DNA of 64,000 nucleotides from Flavobacterium gelidicaeli (GTDB lineage Bacteria; Bacteroidota; Bacteroidia; Flavobacteriales; Flavobacteriaceae): NCBI RefSeq assembly GCF_013294005.1, contig NZ_JABSNK010000012.1, positions 1 to 64,000 of the forward strand, read 5' to 3'. Shown piece by piece: positions 1 to 10,879 of this stretch (position 1 is its first letter; each line of letters starts with the position of its first letter). The notes under the pieces were generated by a model. It saw only the letters and a program-made list of their open reading frames with translations, ran no database searches and was not told where the DNA came from. The position numbers and the translations under genes were made by a program.

Positions 1-60
1 CAAAATGTAAAGAACTTATTCGCTGTTGCGGGTGCAAAAGTACTGACTCTTTTCCGTTAA
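1..60 (+). CDS. C-terminal end of an unidentified gene
   Basis: The first 60 bases read open in frame 1 and end with TAA at 58-60, giving 19 residues that finish in GAKVLTLFR. The gene enters from the left edge. The stretch is too short to assign a family, and it could be a chance open frame, although its composition is protein-like and the stop is followed by AT-rich non-coding sequence. Confidence 0.35.
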   Translation, partial: QNVKNLFAVAGAKVLTLFR

Positions 61-374
61 ACAATACTTTTGATTGCCTTTTTTTAATGTTTTTACAACT
101 TTAATTTTAAATTGCTGGAAATCTTATCTTTGAAAAAGAGCTGCTGGTGCAGTTTTGAGTAAAAGTAGGAATTATCAGTTTTTAATATGAGCGCTTTGTT
201 ATATACTGGACGCCTTTTGTAATTTCTTAAGATGTACTACGCTTAAAATTGCTTTTATTAAAACTTCCTTATAGGAAGGAGTGACTCAGGAGAGGTCGTC
301 TTCCCCTTTTTCAAGTTGCGACGCGAATAAACTACGTACTCATTATATATAGGTGTCAAAAATCTTAAGTTCAT
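61..374. other. Intergenic stretch without a recognised gene
   Basis: No convincing reading frame is present. A TATCTTTG (125-132) matches the -7 promoter consensus, but no TTG lies at the usual distance. A small hairpin (CTTCC 264-268, GGAAG 274-278) lies in the middle. The stretch could hold a small RNA or a 3' untranslated region; nothing firmer can be said. Confidence 0.3.
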
Positions 375-472
375 CACCCCCTCTCCTGCCCTAGCCCTGA
401 TAGCAGTGAAAATCCTAGTGAGCCGGTGTTCGGCGAACTAGATTGTAGCGGATAGCAGGAAATAGCTCCTAT
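375..472 (-). repeat. Structured intergenic repeat, copy 1
   Basis: A GC-richer island folds into nested stems. The inner part pairs AATCcTAGT (around 411-419) with ACTAGATT (438-445), closed by GCCG/CGGC. Outside it CCTG (396-399) faces CAGG (456-459) and AGC faces GCT. Read on the minus strand it shares CGCTRCAATCT, a variable hairpin, AGGATTTYCRCT and then ATC with the copy at 18694-18795. From memory, elements of this look are common between genes in Flavobacterium; the name and function are not certain. Confidence 0.5.
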
Positions 473-552
473 AAATTAATAATTCATTTTTCAATATAAA
501 AACTTAACCCCGTCTCCATAAAAAAAATCCATAATCAAATATAGATCTAAAT

Positions 553-590
553 AAAAAAAAAAAAAATGGAACCCAAGGGTTCCATTTTTA
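553..590 (-). terminator. Terminator of the gyrA-TPR unit
   Basis: A perfect 8-9 bp stem (TGGAACCC / GGGTTCCA with a 2-base loop) lies at 567-584. On the minus strand it is followed by a long T run (complement of 552-566). It sits about 50 bases after the stop of the TPR gene. Confidence 0.85.
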
Positions 591-641
591 TAATAGTAAC
601 AATATAATTTAAATTCTTAATTTTATTTTAAAAATTAAATT

Positions 642-1910
642 TTACATTTTAGCTTCTAATGCTTTTTTCTCAGCAGTCATTTCTAACGCACTATACACCC
701 CTAAAAGTGTTTTTGCAACATCCCCATTTTTAGGCTCGAGCTCTAAAGCATTAGCCAAATAAGGTATTGCAGCTCTAAATAAATCTTGTCTCTCTTTTTT
801 CAATACGTCATAACGCTTCATGTCCTTATCAGAAGTCCCTAATTTATTCATTTCTGCAATAATCACACCTTCTTTATCTAATTTTAATGCTGCCATATTA
901 ATGTATGCATTTAAATATTTAGGATTAATTTCTATAGCTCTTTTATAATACTTTTCAGCATCAACTACATTTTTAGCAGTACCACTAATAACCCCTAAGT
1001 TAAAAACTAAATCAGCATCATTTGGATTTTTTTCTAAAATCTCAACAATTAACTTTTTATAAGTATCAAAATCCTTAGTCTCCAAATATAAATTAGCCTC
1101 TGTCAAAATTAACGATGTATCATCTGGATTAGTTTTTCTAGCAGCTGCAATTGCTTCTTTTGCTTCTGCAGTTTTACCATTTTGAACCAAAATTAAAGCG
1201 ATATTTTTGTAAATCTCACCTCTTTTTGACGGAATTTGTTCAGTTGTAGGTTGTTCATGAGTTCCTAACTTAACCATCCTGTCTCTTTCTAAAGAAGATT
1301 TAAAAAGATCATTCTCTTTAGTCAACTTATTTACTGCTAAATAATTTGTCTCTTTACCAGAATAATTCATATCCTTAAGATCTCCGTACAACTTTAACGC
1401 TTTATCATATTCTTCAGCATTAACATATGTTGAAGCTGCATAATACAAATTCAAAGTATCCTTCTTATCTAATAGATAAGCATCATACAATTTTTTAGCA
1501 CTTAACGCATGCTTATTAATTTTTGAATCAGCAATAGCACTGTTTATTAATTTATACTTAATAGTAGCAATTGAAGTCGAAGCTTCACCAGAATACTTCT
1601 CTTTTCCTGAAGCTTTTTCGGCAGCAATTAAACTTACATAAGCATCTGCTGCTAAAGATAAATTTTTATCCTCTTCTACATTTTTATTTGCTAAATCTAA
1701 TAAAGCATTTCCTTTTATAAAAAAATATTGTGCTTTTTCAGAATCAGACGCATTAGCTATTAAACTTTCTGCTTCATTTAAAATTCCAACAGCTTCTTGA
1801 GCTTGCCCTTTTCTAAATGCTTTTTCAGCCGCTTTAATTTGATCTTTTTGAGCAAAAGTAGCTACTGATACCATTAAAGCTGATGCAAGTATTACATATT
1901 TACCTTTCAT
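642..1910 (-). CDS. Secreted/periplasmic TPR-repeat protein
   Basis: A 422-residue protein. An N-terminal signal peptide (positively charged start, hydrophobic core, likely cleavage after TFA around residue 20) directs it out of the cytoplasm. Tetratricopeptide-like helical repeats are clear at about residues 235-345 (a good one contains AEKYYKRAIEINPKYLNAY) and again near 383-413 (ALELEPKNGDVA). TPR domains are protein-binding scaffolds; no partner is evident. It lies 42 bases downstream of gyrA on the same strand, so it is probably cotranscribed, and the terminator at 553-590 closes the unit. An AAGGAA sequence just before the ATG may act as ribosome binding site. Function unknown. Confidence 0.85.
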   Translation of the reverse strand: MKGKYVILASALMVSVATFAQKDQIKAAEKAFRKGQAQEAVGILNEAESLIANASDSEKAQYFFIKGNALLDLANKNVEEDKNLSLAADAYVSLIAAEKASGKEKYSGEASTSIATIKYKLINSAIADSKINKHALSAKKLYDAYLLDKKDTLNLYYAASTYVNAEEYDKALKLYGDLKDMNYSGKETNYLAVNKLTKENDLFKSSLERDRMVKLGTHEQPTTEQIPSKRGEIYKNIALILVQNGKTAEAKEAIAAARKTNPDDTSLILTEANLYLETKDFDTYKKLIVEILEKNPNDADLVFNLGVISGTAKNVVDAEKYYKRAIEINPKYLNAYINMAALKLDKEGVIIAEMNKLGTSDKDMKRYDVLKKERQDLFRAAIPYLANALELEPKNGDVAKTLLGVYSALEMTAEKKALEAKM

Positions 1911-1952
1911 AACATTCCTTTTATTTAATTTTAATTTATTTATTCCTGTTTA

Positions 1953-4601
1953 TTAATCTTCATCTGAATCATCAGCATCATCCTCACTATCATCCTCTTC
2001 TACTTCGTCATCAGAATCATCGTCGTCATCGTCATCAGAACCTTCATCTTCTAAAACCTCTAATACAGGTTTCACTCTTTCGATTGTTTCAACCTCAATA
2101 ACATTACCGTCTTCATCAACAATAACCTCTTCAGCGTCATCTTTCATTACTTTAGTAACCGCAGCGATAGAGTCTTTTCCTTTCAGGTTGATTAATTTCA
2201 CCCCTTGAGTCGCACGACCCATAACACGCAAATCTTCAATAGCCATCCTGATCGTTAATCCTGACTTATTAATAATCATTAAGTCATCAGCATCAGTAAC
2301 CGCATTGATGGAAATTAATTGACCTGTTTTCTCTGTAATATTCAAAGTTTTCACTCCTTTACCACCACGATTTGTAATACGGTAAACATCTTCTCCATCT
2401 TCATCAACTAATTTAGTACGTTTTCCGTAACCTTTTTCAGTTACAACTAAAACTTGGGTATCATTTACAGCGTCTTTATCAACAGTAATCATACCAATTA
2501 CTTCGTCATTATCATCTTTAAGTGAAATTCCACGTACTCCAGAAGCCGTTCTTCCCATTGGTCGTGTTTTAGTTTCTTCAAAACGAACTAATTTTCCAGA
2601 CTTTAAAGCAAGTATGATTTGGCTTTCACCATTTGTTAATTTAGCTTCTAATAACTCATCACCTTCCTTAATAGTAATTGCAGCAACACCATTAACTCTA
2701 GGTTTTGAATATTTCTCTAAAGAAGTCTTTTTAACCTGCCCTTTTTTAGTAACCATTACTAAATTATGAGAAGTAATATAATCTTTATCTTTAAGATCTT
2801 GAGTACAAATAAAAGCTTTCACTTTATCATCACTCTCAATATTTATAAGATTTTGAATAGCCCTACCTTTAGCTGTTTTATTTCCTTCAGGGATTTCATA
2901 AACACGCATCCAGAAACATTTCCCTTTTTGAGTAAAGAACATCATATATTGATGATTTGTAGCTACAAACATGTGCTCTAAGAAATCTTGATCTCTTGTA
3001 CCAGCACTTTTTTGCCCTACTCCACCTCTATTTTGAGTTTTATATTCCGATAAATTAGTACGCTTGATATATCCAGCATGCGAAATTGTAATTACAACAT
3101 TCTCATCAGCAATTAAATCTTCGATACTAACATCACCACCAGCATATTCAATTACAGAACGACGTTCGTCTCCGTATTTTTCACGAATTTCTTCTAATTC
3201 TTCTTTAATCAAAGCGATTCTTAAATTCACATCTGCAAGCAAAGCTCTTAAATGCTCAATTAATTTCATGATTTCATCATATTCTGCTCTTAACTTGTCT
3301 TGTTCTAAACCTGTTAATTGACGCAAACGCATTTCTACAATTGCTCTTGCTTGAATATCTGATAATTTGAATCTTTCGATTAATTTTCCCCTAGCCTCTT
3401 CTGTATTACTAGATGCTTTAATTAAAGCAATAACTTCATCAATATTATCCGAAGCAATAATCAATCCTTCTAATATGTGCGCTCTTTCCTCTGCTTTACG
3501 CAATTCAAACTGCGTTCTACGAGTTACCACGTCGTGACGGTGTTCTACAAAATAGTGAATCATGTCTTTTAGATTCAACATTTGTGGACGACCTTTTACT
3601 AATGCAATATTATTTACACTAAAAGAAGATTGTAATTGTGTATACTTATATAAGGTATTTAAAACTACATTAGGAGTAGCATCACGTTTTAAAATATAAA
3701 CGATACGCATACCGTTTCTATCAGACTCATCACGTATATTAGCGATTCCTTCAATTTTTTTATCATTCACCAAGTCTGCCGTACGCTTAATCATGTCGGC
3801 TTTATTCACTTGATAAGGAATTTCAGTAACAATGATACATTCTCTACCATCTACTTCTTCAAAACCAACTTTAGCACGCATCACAACTCTACCTCTACCT
3901 GTTTTAAAGGCTTCGCGAACACCTTCATAACCATAGATTACTCCACCTGTAGGAAAATCAGGTGCTTTAATATAAGTCATTAACTCATCGATCTCAATAT
4001 CATTGTTATCCATATAAGCTAACGTACCATTAATCACCTCTGTAAGATTGTGTGGCGGCATATTTGTAGCCATACCTACAGCAATTCCTGTTGCACCATT
4101 AATTAATAAAGTAGGAACTCTTGTTGGCATTACTTTTGGCTCATATAGAGTATCATCAAAGTTCAATTGAAAATCAACTGTTTCTTTTTCGATATCTGCC
4201 ATAATTTCTTCCGAAATCTTACGCATTCTAGCCTCAGTATAACGCATTGCTGCTGGACTATCTCCATCAACAGAACCAAAGTTACCTTGACCGTCAACTA
4301 ATAAATAACGTAAACTCCATTCTTGAGCCATACGAACCATGGCGTCATAAACAGATGTATCTCCGTGTGGGTGATACTTTCCTAAAACTTCTCCAACAAT
4401 TCTTGCGGATTTTTTATGGGCTTTATTTGAAAAAACTCCTAAATCATACATTCCATAAAGAACTCTTCGATGAACTGGTTTTAAACCGTCTCTAACATCT
4501 GGAAGCGCTCTAGATACAATTACTGACATCGAATAATCAATGTAAGCTGATTTCATTTCATCTTCTATGTTAATAGGAATTAACTTTTCTCCTTCAGACA
4601 T
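1953..4601 (-). CDS. gyrA: DNA gyrase subunit A
   Basis: GyrA carries the DNA breakage-reunion activity of gyrase (A2B2), the ATP-dependent enzyme that introduces negative supercoils. This 882-residue protein has the type IIA topoisomerase breakage domain, with the catalytic tyrosine at Y121 in AAMRYTEAR. The quinolone-determining segment GDTSVYD (80-86) has Thr82 and Asp86 at the positions of E. coli Ser83 and Asp87. The C-terminal half holds beta-pinwheel blades with a GyrA-box-like NRGGKGV. The last ~45 residues are almost entirely Asp/Glu/Ser, a strongly acidic tail. It heads a minus-strand pair with the TPR gene; its promoter should lie in 4602-4854, shared divergently with clpC. The subunit partner gyrB is not in the window. 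Confidence 0.97.
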   Translation of the reverse strand: MSEGEKLIPINIEDEMKSAYIDYSMSVIVSRALPDVRDGLKPVHRRVLYGMYDLGVFSNKAHKKSARIVGEVLGKYHPHGDTSVYDAMVRMAQEWSLRYLLVDGQGNFGSVDGDSPAAMRYTEARMRKISEEIMADIEKETVDFQLNFDDTLYEPKVMPTRVPTLLINGATGIAVGMATNMPPHNLTEVINGTLAYMDNNDIEIDELMTYIKAPDFPTGGVIYGYEGVREAFKTGRGRVVMRAKVGFEEVDGRECIIVTEIPYQVNKADMIKRTADLVNDKKIEGIANIRDESDRNGMRIVYILKRDATPNVVLNTLYKYTQLQSSFSVNNIALVKGRPQMLNLKDMIHYFVEHRHDVVTRRTQFELRKAEERAHILEGLIIASDNIDEVIALIKASSNTEEARGKLIERFKLSDIQARAIVEMRLRQLTGLEQDKLRAEYDEIMKLIEHLRALLADVNLRIALIKEELEEIREKYGDERRSVIEYAGGDVSIEDLIADENVVITISHAGYIKRTNLSEYKTQNRGGVGQKSAGTRDQDFLEHMFVATNHQYMMFFTQKGKCFWMRVYEIPEGNKTAKGRAIQNLINIESDDKVKAFICTQDLKDKDYITSHNLVMVTKKGQVKKTSLEKYSKPRVNGVAAITIKEGDELLEAKLTNGESQIILALKSGKLVRFEETKTRPMGRTASGVRGISLKDDNDEVIGMITVDKDAVNDTQVLVVTEKGYGKRTKLVDEDGEDVYRITNRGGKGVKTLNITEKTGQLISINAVTDADDLMIINKSGLTIRMAIEDLRVMGRATQGVKLINLKGKDSIAAVTKVMKDDAEEVIVDEDGNVIEVETIERVKPVLEVLEDEGSDDDDDDDSDDEVEEDDSEDDADDSDED

Positions 4602-4854
4602 AAGTTGTTATATTAAATAATTATATTAGTTTCAAAACGTGCCAATATACAGCTTTTTGAAATTTTTTAAAGCTTTTTACAACACTAATTTCAAAGATTT
4701 ATTAACAATGTTTTTATTGAATTTATTTACTATTTTTAAACTTAGATTAGCATATTTCCACTTTTTTTTGTCAATTAGCTGACAGACGAACTTAGGAACG
4801 GTTTTTGTTTTTACAATAGTAATTCACTAAATTTACATTTACTAAATATATATT

Positions 4855-7404
4855 ATGGATGATAATTTTTCACCAAGAGTAAAAGATGTTATTACCTACA
4901 GTAAAGAAGAAGCTTTACGACTGGGACATGACTTCATTGGAACCGAACACTTAATGCTAGGCATCCTTAGAGATGGTAATGGCAAAGCAATACAAATACT
5001 TAATAACCTATCTGTTGATTTAGAACATTTGCGTCGAAAGGTAGAAATACTAAGCCCTGCAACACCTGGAACAGATACAAATTCAGATAAAAAAAACCTA
5101 CACCTTACACGCCAAGCAGAACGCGCACTGAAAACAACCTTCTTAGAAGCAAAAGTTTTTCAAAGCACCTCTGTAAGTACCGCACACCTATTATTGTGCA
5201 TTTTAAGAAACGAAAACGACCCTACAACCAAGCTATTGAATAAACTTAAAATTGATTACGATCTAGCTAAAGAACAGTATATAAATATGACACCAAGCGA
5301 AGAAGAATTCTTGGAGAATTTACCAAGAGCGTCCGACTCATATAATGATGAATCAGGACAAGATGACAGTCTTAAAGAGAGTAATTTCAATAATCCCGCT
5401 AATAAATCCAATAAAAAGTCAAAAACGCCGGTTTTAGATAATTTTGGGAGAGATTTAACAGAAATGGCTGAGGAAGGCAAACTAGATCCAGTAGTAGGAC
5501 GTGAGAAAGAAATTGAACGTGTTTGCCAAATTTTAAGCCGACGCAAAAAGAACAACCCATTACTTATTGGAGAACCTGGTGTTGGTAAATCTGCTATTGC
5601 TGAAGGATTAGCTTTACGTATTATTCAAAAGAAAGTTTCTCGTATTTTATTCAATAAACGAGTAGTTACTCTTGATTTAGCTAGTATTGTTGCTGGAACT
5701 AAATACAGAGGTCAATTTGAAGAGCGCATGAAAGCGGTGATGAATGAACTAGAAAAAAATGACGATATCATTCTTTTCATCGATGAGATTCACACTATTG
5801 TAGGTGCAGGTGGAGCTACTGGCTCTTTGGATGCATCCAATATGTTCAAACCTGCATTAGCAAGAGGAGAAATCCAATGTATTGGAGCAACAACTCTTGA
5901 TGAGTACAGACAGTATATTGAGAAAGACGGTGCGCTAGAAAGACGTTTCCAAAAAATTATTGTAGAACCAACATCTGTTGATGAAACAATAACCATTTTG
6001 AACAATATCAAAAATAAATACGAAGATCACCACAATGTAACCTATTCGCAAGAAGCCATTGAAGCTTGTGTGAAGTTGACGGATCGCTATATGTCAGAAC
6101 GTTTTCTACCAGACAAAGCTATTGATGCTCTTGACGAAGCAGGATCTCGTGTTCACATTACAAATATCGAAGTCCCTAAAAAGATTTTAGATCTAGAGCG
6201 CCAACTTGAAGAAATAAGAGAACTTAAGAATGCTGTTGTTAAAAAACAAAAGTATGAGGAAGCTGCTAAACTTAGAGATGATGAAAAACGTATTGAAAAA
6301 GAATTAGCAATCGCTCAAGAACAATGGGAAGAAGATGCTAAAAATAACCGAATCGAAGTTACTGAAGACAATGTTGCCGATGTAGTTTCTATGATGACTG
6401 GAATTCCTGTGAACCGTATTGCACAAACGGAAAGCAACAAATTAGCTAAACTACCTGAACTTATTGAAAGTAAGGTTGTAGGCCAAAAAGAAGCGGTATT
6501 AAAAATCGCTCGTTCGATTCAAAGAAATCGTGCTGGATTGAAAGATCCAAATCGTCCTATTGGTTCGTTTATTTTCTTAGGACAAACAGGTGTTGGTAAA
6601 ACACAATTAGCAAAAGTATTGGCCAAAGAATTATTTGATTCTGAAGATGCTTTAGTACGTATCGACATGAGTGAATACATGGAGAAATTTGCTATCTCTC
6701 GTTTAGTAGGAGCGCCTCCGGGATATGTAGGATATGAAGAAGGTGGTCAATTAACTGAAAAAGTTCGTAGAAAACCGTATGCTGTAGTTCTTTTGGATGA
6801 AATTGAAAAAGCGCATCCAGATGTTTTCAATATGTTGTTACAAGTTCTTGATGATGGCTATTTAACCGATAGTTTAGGTCGAAAAATCGACTTCAAGAAT
6901 ACGATTATTATCATGACATCAAATGTTGGAGCTCGTCAATTGAAAGATTTCGGACAAGGGGTTGGTTTTGGAACTGCAGCAAAAGTTGCTCAAGCCGATG
7001 ATAACTCGAAAAGCATTATCGAAAACGCTTTAAAGAAAACGTTTGCACCTGAATTCTTAAATAGAATTGACGATGTAATTGTATTTAATGCTTTAGAGAA
7101 ACATGATATTGATTTAATTATCGAAATTGAATTGAAAAAGTTATATGCAAGAGTTGCAGAATTAGGATACAATTTAAAACTATCTGATAAAGCAAAATCA
7201 TTTATTGCAGATAAAGGTTTTGATAGACAATTTGGCGCAAGACCATTAAAAAGAGCCATTCAAAAATACGTTGAAGATGCCTTAGCCGAAGAGATTATTA
7301 CTTCTAAAATTGTATCTGGAGATGAAATTTTTATGGATATCGAAGAAGGTGCTCAAGAGCTAACAGTAAAAGTTCAGAAAGCAGAAGAGCCTACTAATTT
7401 ATAA
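4855..7404 (+). CDS. clpC: ATP-dependent Clp protease ATP-binding subunit ClpC
   Basis: ClpC is a hexameric AAA+ unfoldase that feeds substrates to ClpP. In the 849 residues I see a double Clp_N repeat (about 1-145) and a first AAA+ module with Walker A GEPGVGKS near 239. A UVR-type coiled coil (about 446-480, containing [19 protein letters not shown]) marks ClpC as opposed to ClpA/ClpB. A second AAA+ module has Walker A GQTGVGKT near 577, followed by the C-terminal D2-small domain. The VGFG at about 703 corresponds to the ClpP-docking loop. It is transcribed alone, divergently from gyrA, and is followed by a hairpin terminator. No clpP or mcsB lies nearby. Confidence 0.95.
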   Translation: MDDNFSPRVKDVITYSKEEALRLGHDFIGTEHLMLGILRDGNGKAIQILNNLSVDLEHLRRKVEILSPATPGTDTNSDKKNLHLTRQAERALKTTFLEAKVFQSTSVSTAHLLLCILRNENDPTTKLLNKLKIDYDLAKEQYINMTPSEEEFLENLPRASDSYNDESGQDDSLKESNFNNPANKSNKKSKTPVLDNFGRDLTEMAEEGKLDPVVGREKEIERVCQILSRRKKNNPLLIGEPGVGKSAIAEGLALRIIQKKVSRILFNKRVVTLDLASIVAGTKYRGQFEERMKAVMNELEKNDDIILFIDEIHTIVGAGGATGSLDASNMFKPALARGEIQCIGATTLDEYRQYIEKDGALERRFQKIIVEPTSVDETITILNNIKNKYEDHHNVTYSQEAIEACVKLTDRYMSERFLPDKAIDALDEAGSRVHITNIEVPKKILDLERQLEEIRELKNAVVKKQKYEEAAKLRDDEKRIEKELAIAQEQWEEDAKNNRIEVTEDNVADVVSMMTGIPVNRIAQTESNKLAKLPELIESKVVGQKEAVLKIARSIQRNRAGLKDPNRPIGSFIFLGQTGVGKTQLAKVLAKELFDSEDALVRIDMSEYMEKFAISRLVGAPPGYVGYEEGGQLTEKVRRKPYAVVLLDEIEKAHPDVFNMLLQVLDDGYLTDSLGRKIDFKNTIIIMTSNVGARQLKDFGQGVGFGTAAKVAQADDNSKSIIENALKKTFAPEFLNRIDDVIVFNALEKHDIDLIIEIELKKLYARVAELGYNLKLSDKAKSFIADKGFDRQFGARPLKRAIQKYVEDALAEEIITSKIVSGDEIFMDIEEGAQELTVKVQKAEEPTNL

Positions 7405-7431
7405 AATAAATTTGCATAACTAAATAATAAC

Positions 7432-7470
7432 AAACCCGTTACGTTTTTATAAACTAACGGGTTTATTCTT
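7432..7470 (+). terminator. Terminator after clpC
   Basis: A perfect 10 bp stem AAACCCGTTA (7432-7441) / TAACGGGTTT (7455-7464) with a 13-base loop is followed by ATTCTTTAT. It lies 27 bases after the clpC stop. Confidence 0.75.
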
Positions 7471-7546
7471 TATATAAATACTCCTTAATTTAAAAACAAA
7501 TATTTACATTTGGTTTTTTATAAACAGTCTTAACAAAAATCGCTAT

Positions 7547-8920
7547 ATGTCTGAAAATAAAGTTATCCTTGGTAGTGAAGAATGGTGTTCATTTCCTGAA
7601 TTAGGTATCCCTACCATAAAAGCACGAGTAGATTCGGGTGCAAAAACATCTGCGCTACATGCTATTAATATTGCTCCATTTATAAAAAATGAATCTAACT
7701 GGGTACGATTTGACATCAACCCTATTCAGAATAATCTTAAGACTGTTATCCATTGTGAAGCTCCTCTAATCGATAAAAGAATCGTAAAAAGCTCCAGTGG
7801 ATTTAGAGAACAACGCTATGTAATTCAAACTAATTTAAAAATTGGTGAAGGATCTTGGCCTATTGAAATGACATTAACAAACCGTGACTCGATGGGTTTC
7901 CGTATGCTTTTAGGAAGAGAAGCAATGAGCGGAAGAGTGCTCGTTGACCCAGAAGAAAAATACCTATTAGGACAACCTACACCGGAATCATTAAAAGAAT
8001 TATACGTAAACTCCGAAAAAGCACCTACGGGATTAAGAATAGGAGTTTTAGCCAGTAATCCTGAATTATATAGTAATAAACGTATTATGGAAGCCGGTGA
8101 AATGCGTGGTCATGAAATGCATTTTTTAAATATCAAAGAATGTTATATGAAACTGGATGCACAAACTCCAGAAATTCATTATCGAGGTGGAATTATTTTG
8201 AATCAATTTGATGCTATTATTCCAAGAATTCGTCCTAGTATTACTTTTTACGGTTGTGCATTAACCCGCCAATTTGAAGCTTTAAAAGTATATAGTTTAA
8301 ACTCGGCAAATGCCATCACGCAATCAAGAGATAAATTATTCTCCTTACAGTTGTTATTAAATAGCGGAATTGGCATTCCTACAACAGGATTTGCTAATTC
8401 TCCTTTAGACACTAATGATTTGATTAAAATGGTTGGTGGATCTCCATTAATTGTAAAATTATTAGAAGGAACTCAAGGAAAAGGTGTTGTACTTGCTGAA
8501 ACTAAAAAAGCAGCCGAAAGTGTTATTAATGCTTTCAAAAGTGTAAATGCCAATATACTAGTTCAAGAATTCATCAAAGAGGCTGATGGTAAAGATTTAC
8601 GTTTATTTGTAATTGATGGAAAAGTAGTGGCAACAATTCAGCGTGAAGCGATGCCAGGCGAATTTAGAGCTAACATCCACCTTGGTGGAACAGCTTCTAT
8701 AATCAAACCAACTCCCGAAGAGAAAAAAATTGCTATTAAAGCAGCCAAAGCTATGGATTTAAAAGTAGCTGGAGTAGATATTATTCGTTCTTCTAAAGGG
8801 CCTTTATTGCTAGAAGTAAACTCTTCTCCAGGGTTAGAAGGAATTGAAGGTGCTACAAACAAAGATATAGCTGGTGAAATGATTAAAGCGATTGAGAAAA
8901 ATTTTAAACACAGAATGTAA
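7547..8920 (+). CDS. rimK: RimK-type ATP-grasp ligase fused to RimB-like aspartic-protease domain
   Basis: A 457-residue two-domain protein. Residues 1 to about 145 resemble the RimB / 'ATP-dependent zinc protease' family (retropepsin-like fold), with a [11 protein letters not shown] motif at 29-39 where D29-S30-G31 would be the catalytic aspartate loop. Residues from about 164 to the end are a RimK ATP-grasp ligase; RimK adds glutamates to the C terminus of ribosomal protein S6. The ATP-binding segment [15 protein letters not shown] and the metal-binding [12 protein letters not shown] near the C terminus are intact. In many proteobacteria rimB and rimK are separate neighbours, so the fusion supports a functional link. 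The S6 substrate is inferred, since related RimK homologues modify other peptides. A YetF-like gene follows after 10 bases. Confidence 0.85.
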   Translation: MSENKVILGSEEWCSFPELGIPTIKARVDSGAKTSALHAINIAPFIKNESNWVRFDINPIQNNLKTVIHCEAPLIDKRIVKSSSGFREQRYVIQTNLKIGEGSWPIEMTLTNRDSMGFRMLLGREAMSGRVLVDPEEKYLLGQPTPESLKELYVNSEKAPTGLRIGVLASNPELYSNKRIMEAGEMRGHEMHFLNIKECYMKLDAQTPEIHYRGGIILNQFDAIIPRIRPSITFYGCALTRQFEALKVYSLNSANAITQSRDKLFSLQLLLNSGIGIPTTGFANSPLDTNDLIKMVGGSPLIVKLLEGTQGKGVVLAETKKAAESVINAFKSVNANILVQEFIKEADGKDLRLFVIDGKVVATIQREAMPGEFRANIHLGGTASIIKPTPEEKKIAIKAAKAMDLKVAGVDIIRSSKGPLLLEVNSSPGLEGIEGATNKDIAGEMIKAIEKNFKHRM

Positions 8921-8930
8921 ATAATCGCCA

Positions 8931-9440
8931 ATGAACGTCTATTTAGATATCATTTTTAGAAGTACAGCGATCTACTTTTTTATGATTATCGCCTTGCGTA
9001 TTTTTGGAAAAAAAGAATTATCTCAACTCAACACTGCTGACATCATATTAATCTTATTGATTAGTAATTCGGTTCAAAATGCAATGGTTGGAAACAACAC
9101 TAGTCTTGCAAGTGGCTTAGTTGCTGCCTTAGTTTTATTTATATTAAATTTTATCTTAAAGAAAACACTATTTAAGTACACCAAACTAAGCGCTTTAATT
9201 CAGCAAAAACCTGAGGTTTTAATTCATAATGGCACCTTGGACTTTAAACTCTTAAGCAAGTTAAACATAAGCTCTGAGGAATTAAGAGAAGCAATGAGAG
9301 AACATGGCGTTGAACATTTTTCTGATGTAAAATTATCAATGCTAGAAATTGACGGAAACATTAGCATTATAACAGGAACTAATAATTTAAAGCAAACGCA
9401 TTACAAAAGGCTAAAGAAATTAAAAAAGACAATCTATTAA
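8931..9440 (+). CDS. YetF/DUF421-family membrane protein
   Basis: 169 residues. Three hydrophobic segments in the first ~85 residues (containing FFMIIALRIFGKKELSQL and later a valine/leucine-rich helix) precede a soluble C-terminal part with PEVLIHNGTLD and LREAMREHG. This pattern is typical of the YetF/DUF421 family (E. coli YcaP, B. subtilis YetF). The protein is shorter than the ~220-residue members, because the last domain ends early, but it keeps the core. Biochemical function is not established. The start lies 10 bases after the RimK-fusion stop, so the two are probably one transcript, ended by the hairpin at 9452-9485. Confidence 0.8.
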   Translation: MNVYLDIIFRSTAIYFFMIIALRIFGKKELSQLNTADIILILLISNSVQNAMVGNNTSLASGLVAALVLFILNFILKKTLFKYTKLSALIQQKPEVLIHNGTLDFKLLSKLNISSEELREAMREHGVEHFSDVKLSMLEIDGNISIITGTNNLKQTHYKRLKKLKKTIY

Positions 9441-9451
9441 TTTTTTGAAAC

Positions 9452-9485
9452 AAAAAAACCATCTTAGTTTAAGATGGTTTTTTTG
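9452..9485. terminator. Bidirectional terminator between converging genes
   Basis: CCATCTTA (9459-9466) pairs with TAAGATGG (9470-9477), flanked by an A run on the left and a T run on the right. It can stop the plus-strand YetF unit and the minus-strand phosphate transporter unit. Confidence 0.9.
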
Positions 9486-9503
9486 TGCTTTTAAATTTAT
9501 TTT

Positions 9504-10844
9504 TTAGATAAACAAACTAAGTATATAATAAACGATTGCTGCTAGCAAAGCCGAGATAGGAATAGTCAACACCCAAGCCCATAAAAGACTTACAGTAACT
9601 CCCCAACGCACTGCTGAGACGCGTTTAGTTAATCCTACTCCAATAATAGATCCTGTAATAGTGTGTGTTGTACTTACTGGAATCTTTAAATGTTCAGTGA
9701 AATACAAGGTCAAAGCTCCTGCAGTTTCTGCGGCAACACCTTCAAATGAAGTTACTTTGGTAATTTTTGAACCCATTGTTTTTACAATTTTCCAACCTCC
9801 GCTTAATGTTCCTGCGGCAATAGCAGAATAACATGCTAACGGAATCCAAGCTGGCATTTTGAACGCACCACTCTCTGATGGTAAAACAACATCCAACCAA
9901 GAATCCATATGTATTCCAGGATTAGCATTAATATAAACCGCAACGGCTGCTGCTATGATACCCATTACTTTTTGAGAATCGTTACCACCGTGTCCTAAAC
10001 TAAATGCTGCAGAAGAAACTAACTGCATTTTTTTTAAGGCTGCATCTGCTTGATGTAAATTTAAACTACTAAATATTAAACAAAAACAGCTCACTGTTAA
10101 AATAATAAAAGCGACTAAAAACCACTTGATATTGTGAGGTTCAAAGGCGACACTCCAAAAAACTGAAGTAGCAAATCGAGGTGCTTTACCGTCTTTAATA
10201 ATTTCTTCGTAAGGAATCATTTGAACGTATACGAACCAAATTGTAGCAATCATTAATGCAACAGTAAAAATCTTTGGATAGATACTTTTGCGTGAAGCAT
10301 TAAGTAACCAAATAGAGATTAAATAAGAAGCCATAGCACCTAATAAAGGCGCCAAAACGATGAAGGCTATAATAATCAACACTCCTGATGGCATTCCACC
10401 ATCTTTACTTGCTTTGTACCAGCTAACAATTTCATACCAATAATGTGTTGCCCCATCAGCACCTATATAGGCTGAAAAGCCATGCATTGCAATAGAGTGC
10501 GCAATTGCAGCTCCTGCAAAACCACCAATTAAAGTATGTGATGAACTGGATGGAATACCCAACCACCAGGTTAGTAAATTCCAACAAATGGCTGCAATTA
10601 CTCCTGCTAGAATTACCACAAGAGTAATTTCCATGGTATTAGCGGTTTTAGCTACAGTATCTGCAACTCCAAAACCAAAAACCCAATAGGCTAGAAAATT
10701 AAAAAAAGCTGCCCATAGAACAGCTTGAAAAGGCGTTAATACTTTTGTAGCAACAACGGTAGCAATGGCATTTGCAGCATCATGAAAACCGTTGATGTAA
10801 TCAAAAATTAAGGCTAGTACTATAATAACTAAAAGTAACGTCAT
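9504..10844 (-). CDS. Low-affinity inorganic phosphate transporter, PiT family
   Basis: A 446-residue integral membrane protein with about ten or more hydrophobic helices. It contains the two inverted-repeat PiT signatures: NGFHDAANAIA near residue 19 and SLGHGGNDSQKVMG in the centre (GANDVANA-like). A late PVSTTHTITGSIIG segment is also typical. PiT carriers move metal-phosphate complexes with H+ or Na+. The gene lies 35 bases downstream of a DUF47/PhoU-like gene on the same strand, the usual pit partner. The C terminus is hydrophobic and complete, and a bidirectional terminator follows. Confidence 0.93.
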   Translation of the reverse strand: MTLLLVIIVLALIFDYINGFHDAANAIATVVATKVLTPFQAVLWAAFFNFLAYWVFGFGVADTVAKTANTMEITLVVILAGVIAAICWNLLTWWLGIPSSSSHTLIGGFAGAAIAHSIAMHGFSAYIGADGATHYWYEIVSWYKASKDGGMPSGVLIIIAFIVLAPLLGAMASYLISIWLLNASRKSIYPKIFTVALMIATIWFVYVQMIPYEEIIKDGKAPRFATSVFWSVAFEPHNIKWFLVAFIILTVSCFCLIFSSLNLHQADAALKKMQLVSSAAFSLGHGGNDSQKVMGIIAAAVAVYINANPGIHMDSWLDVVLPSESGAFKMPAWIPLACYSAIAAGTLSGGWKIVKTMGSKITKVTSFEGVAAETAGALTLYFTEHLKIPVSTTHTITGSIIGVGLTKRVSAVRWGVTVSLLWAWVLTIPISALLAAIVYYILSLFI

Positions 10845-10879
10845 AAACTTAGAACTTCAGAATGAAATAAAAATGAACT

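Noticed and set aside
2766-3321. Plus-strand frames inside gyrA
   Set aside because: They lie opposite a certain gene, lack a family pattern and are shadows of its codon use.
2200-4600. Quinolone-resistance change in GyrA
   Set aside because: Thr82 and Asp86 occupy the key positions; Thr at the Ser position is, as far as I recall, normal in this group, so no resistance claim is justified.
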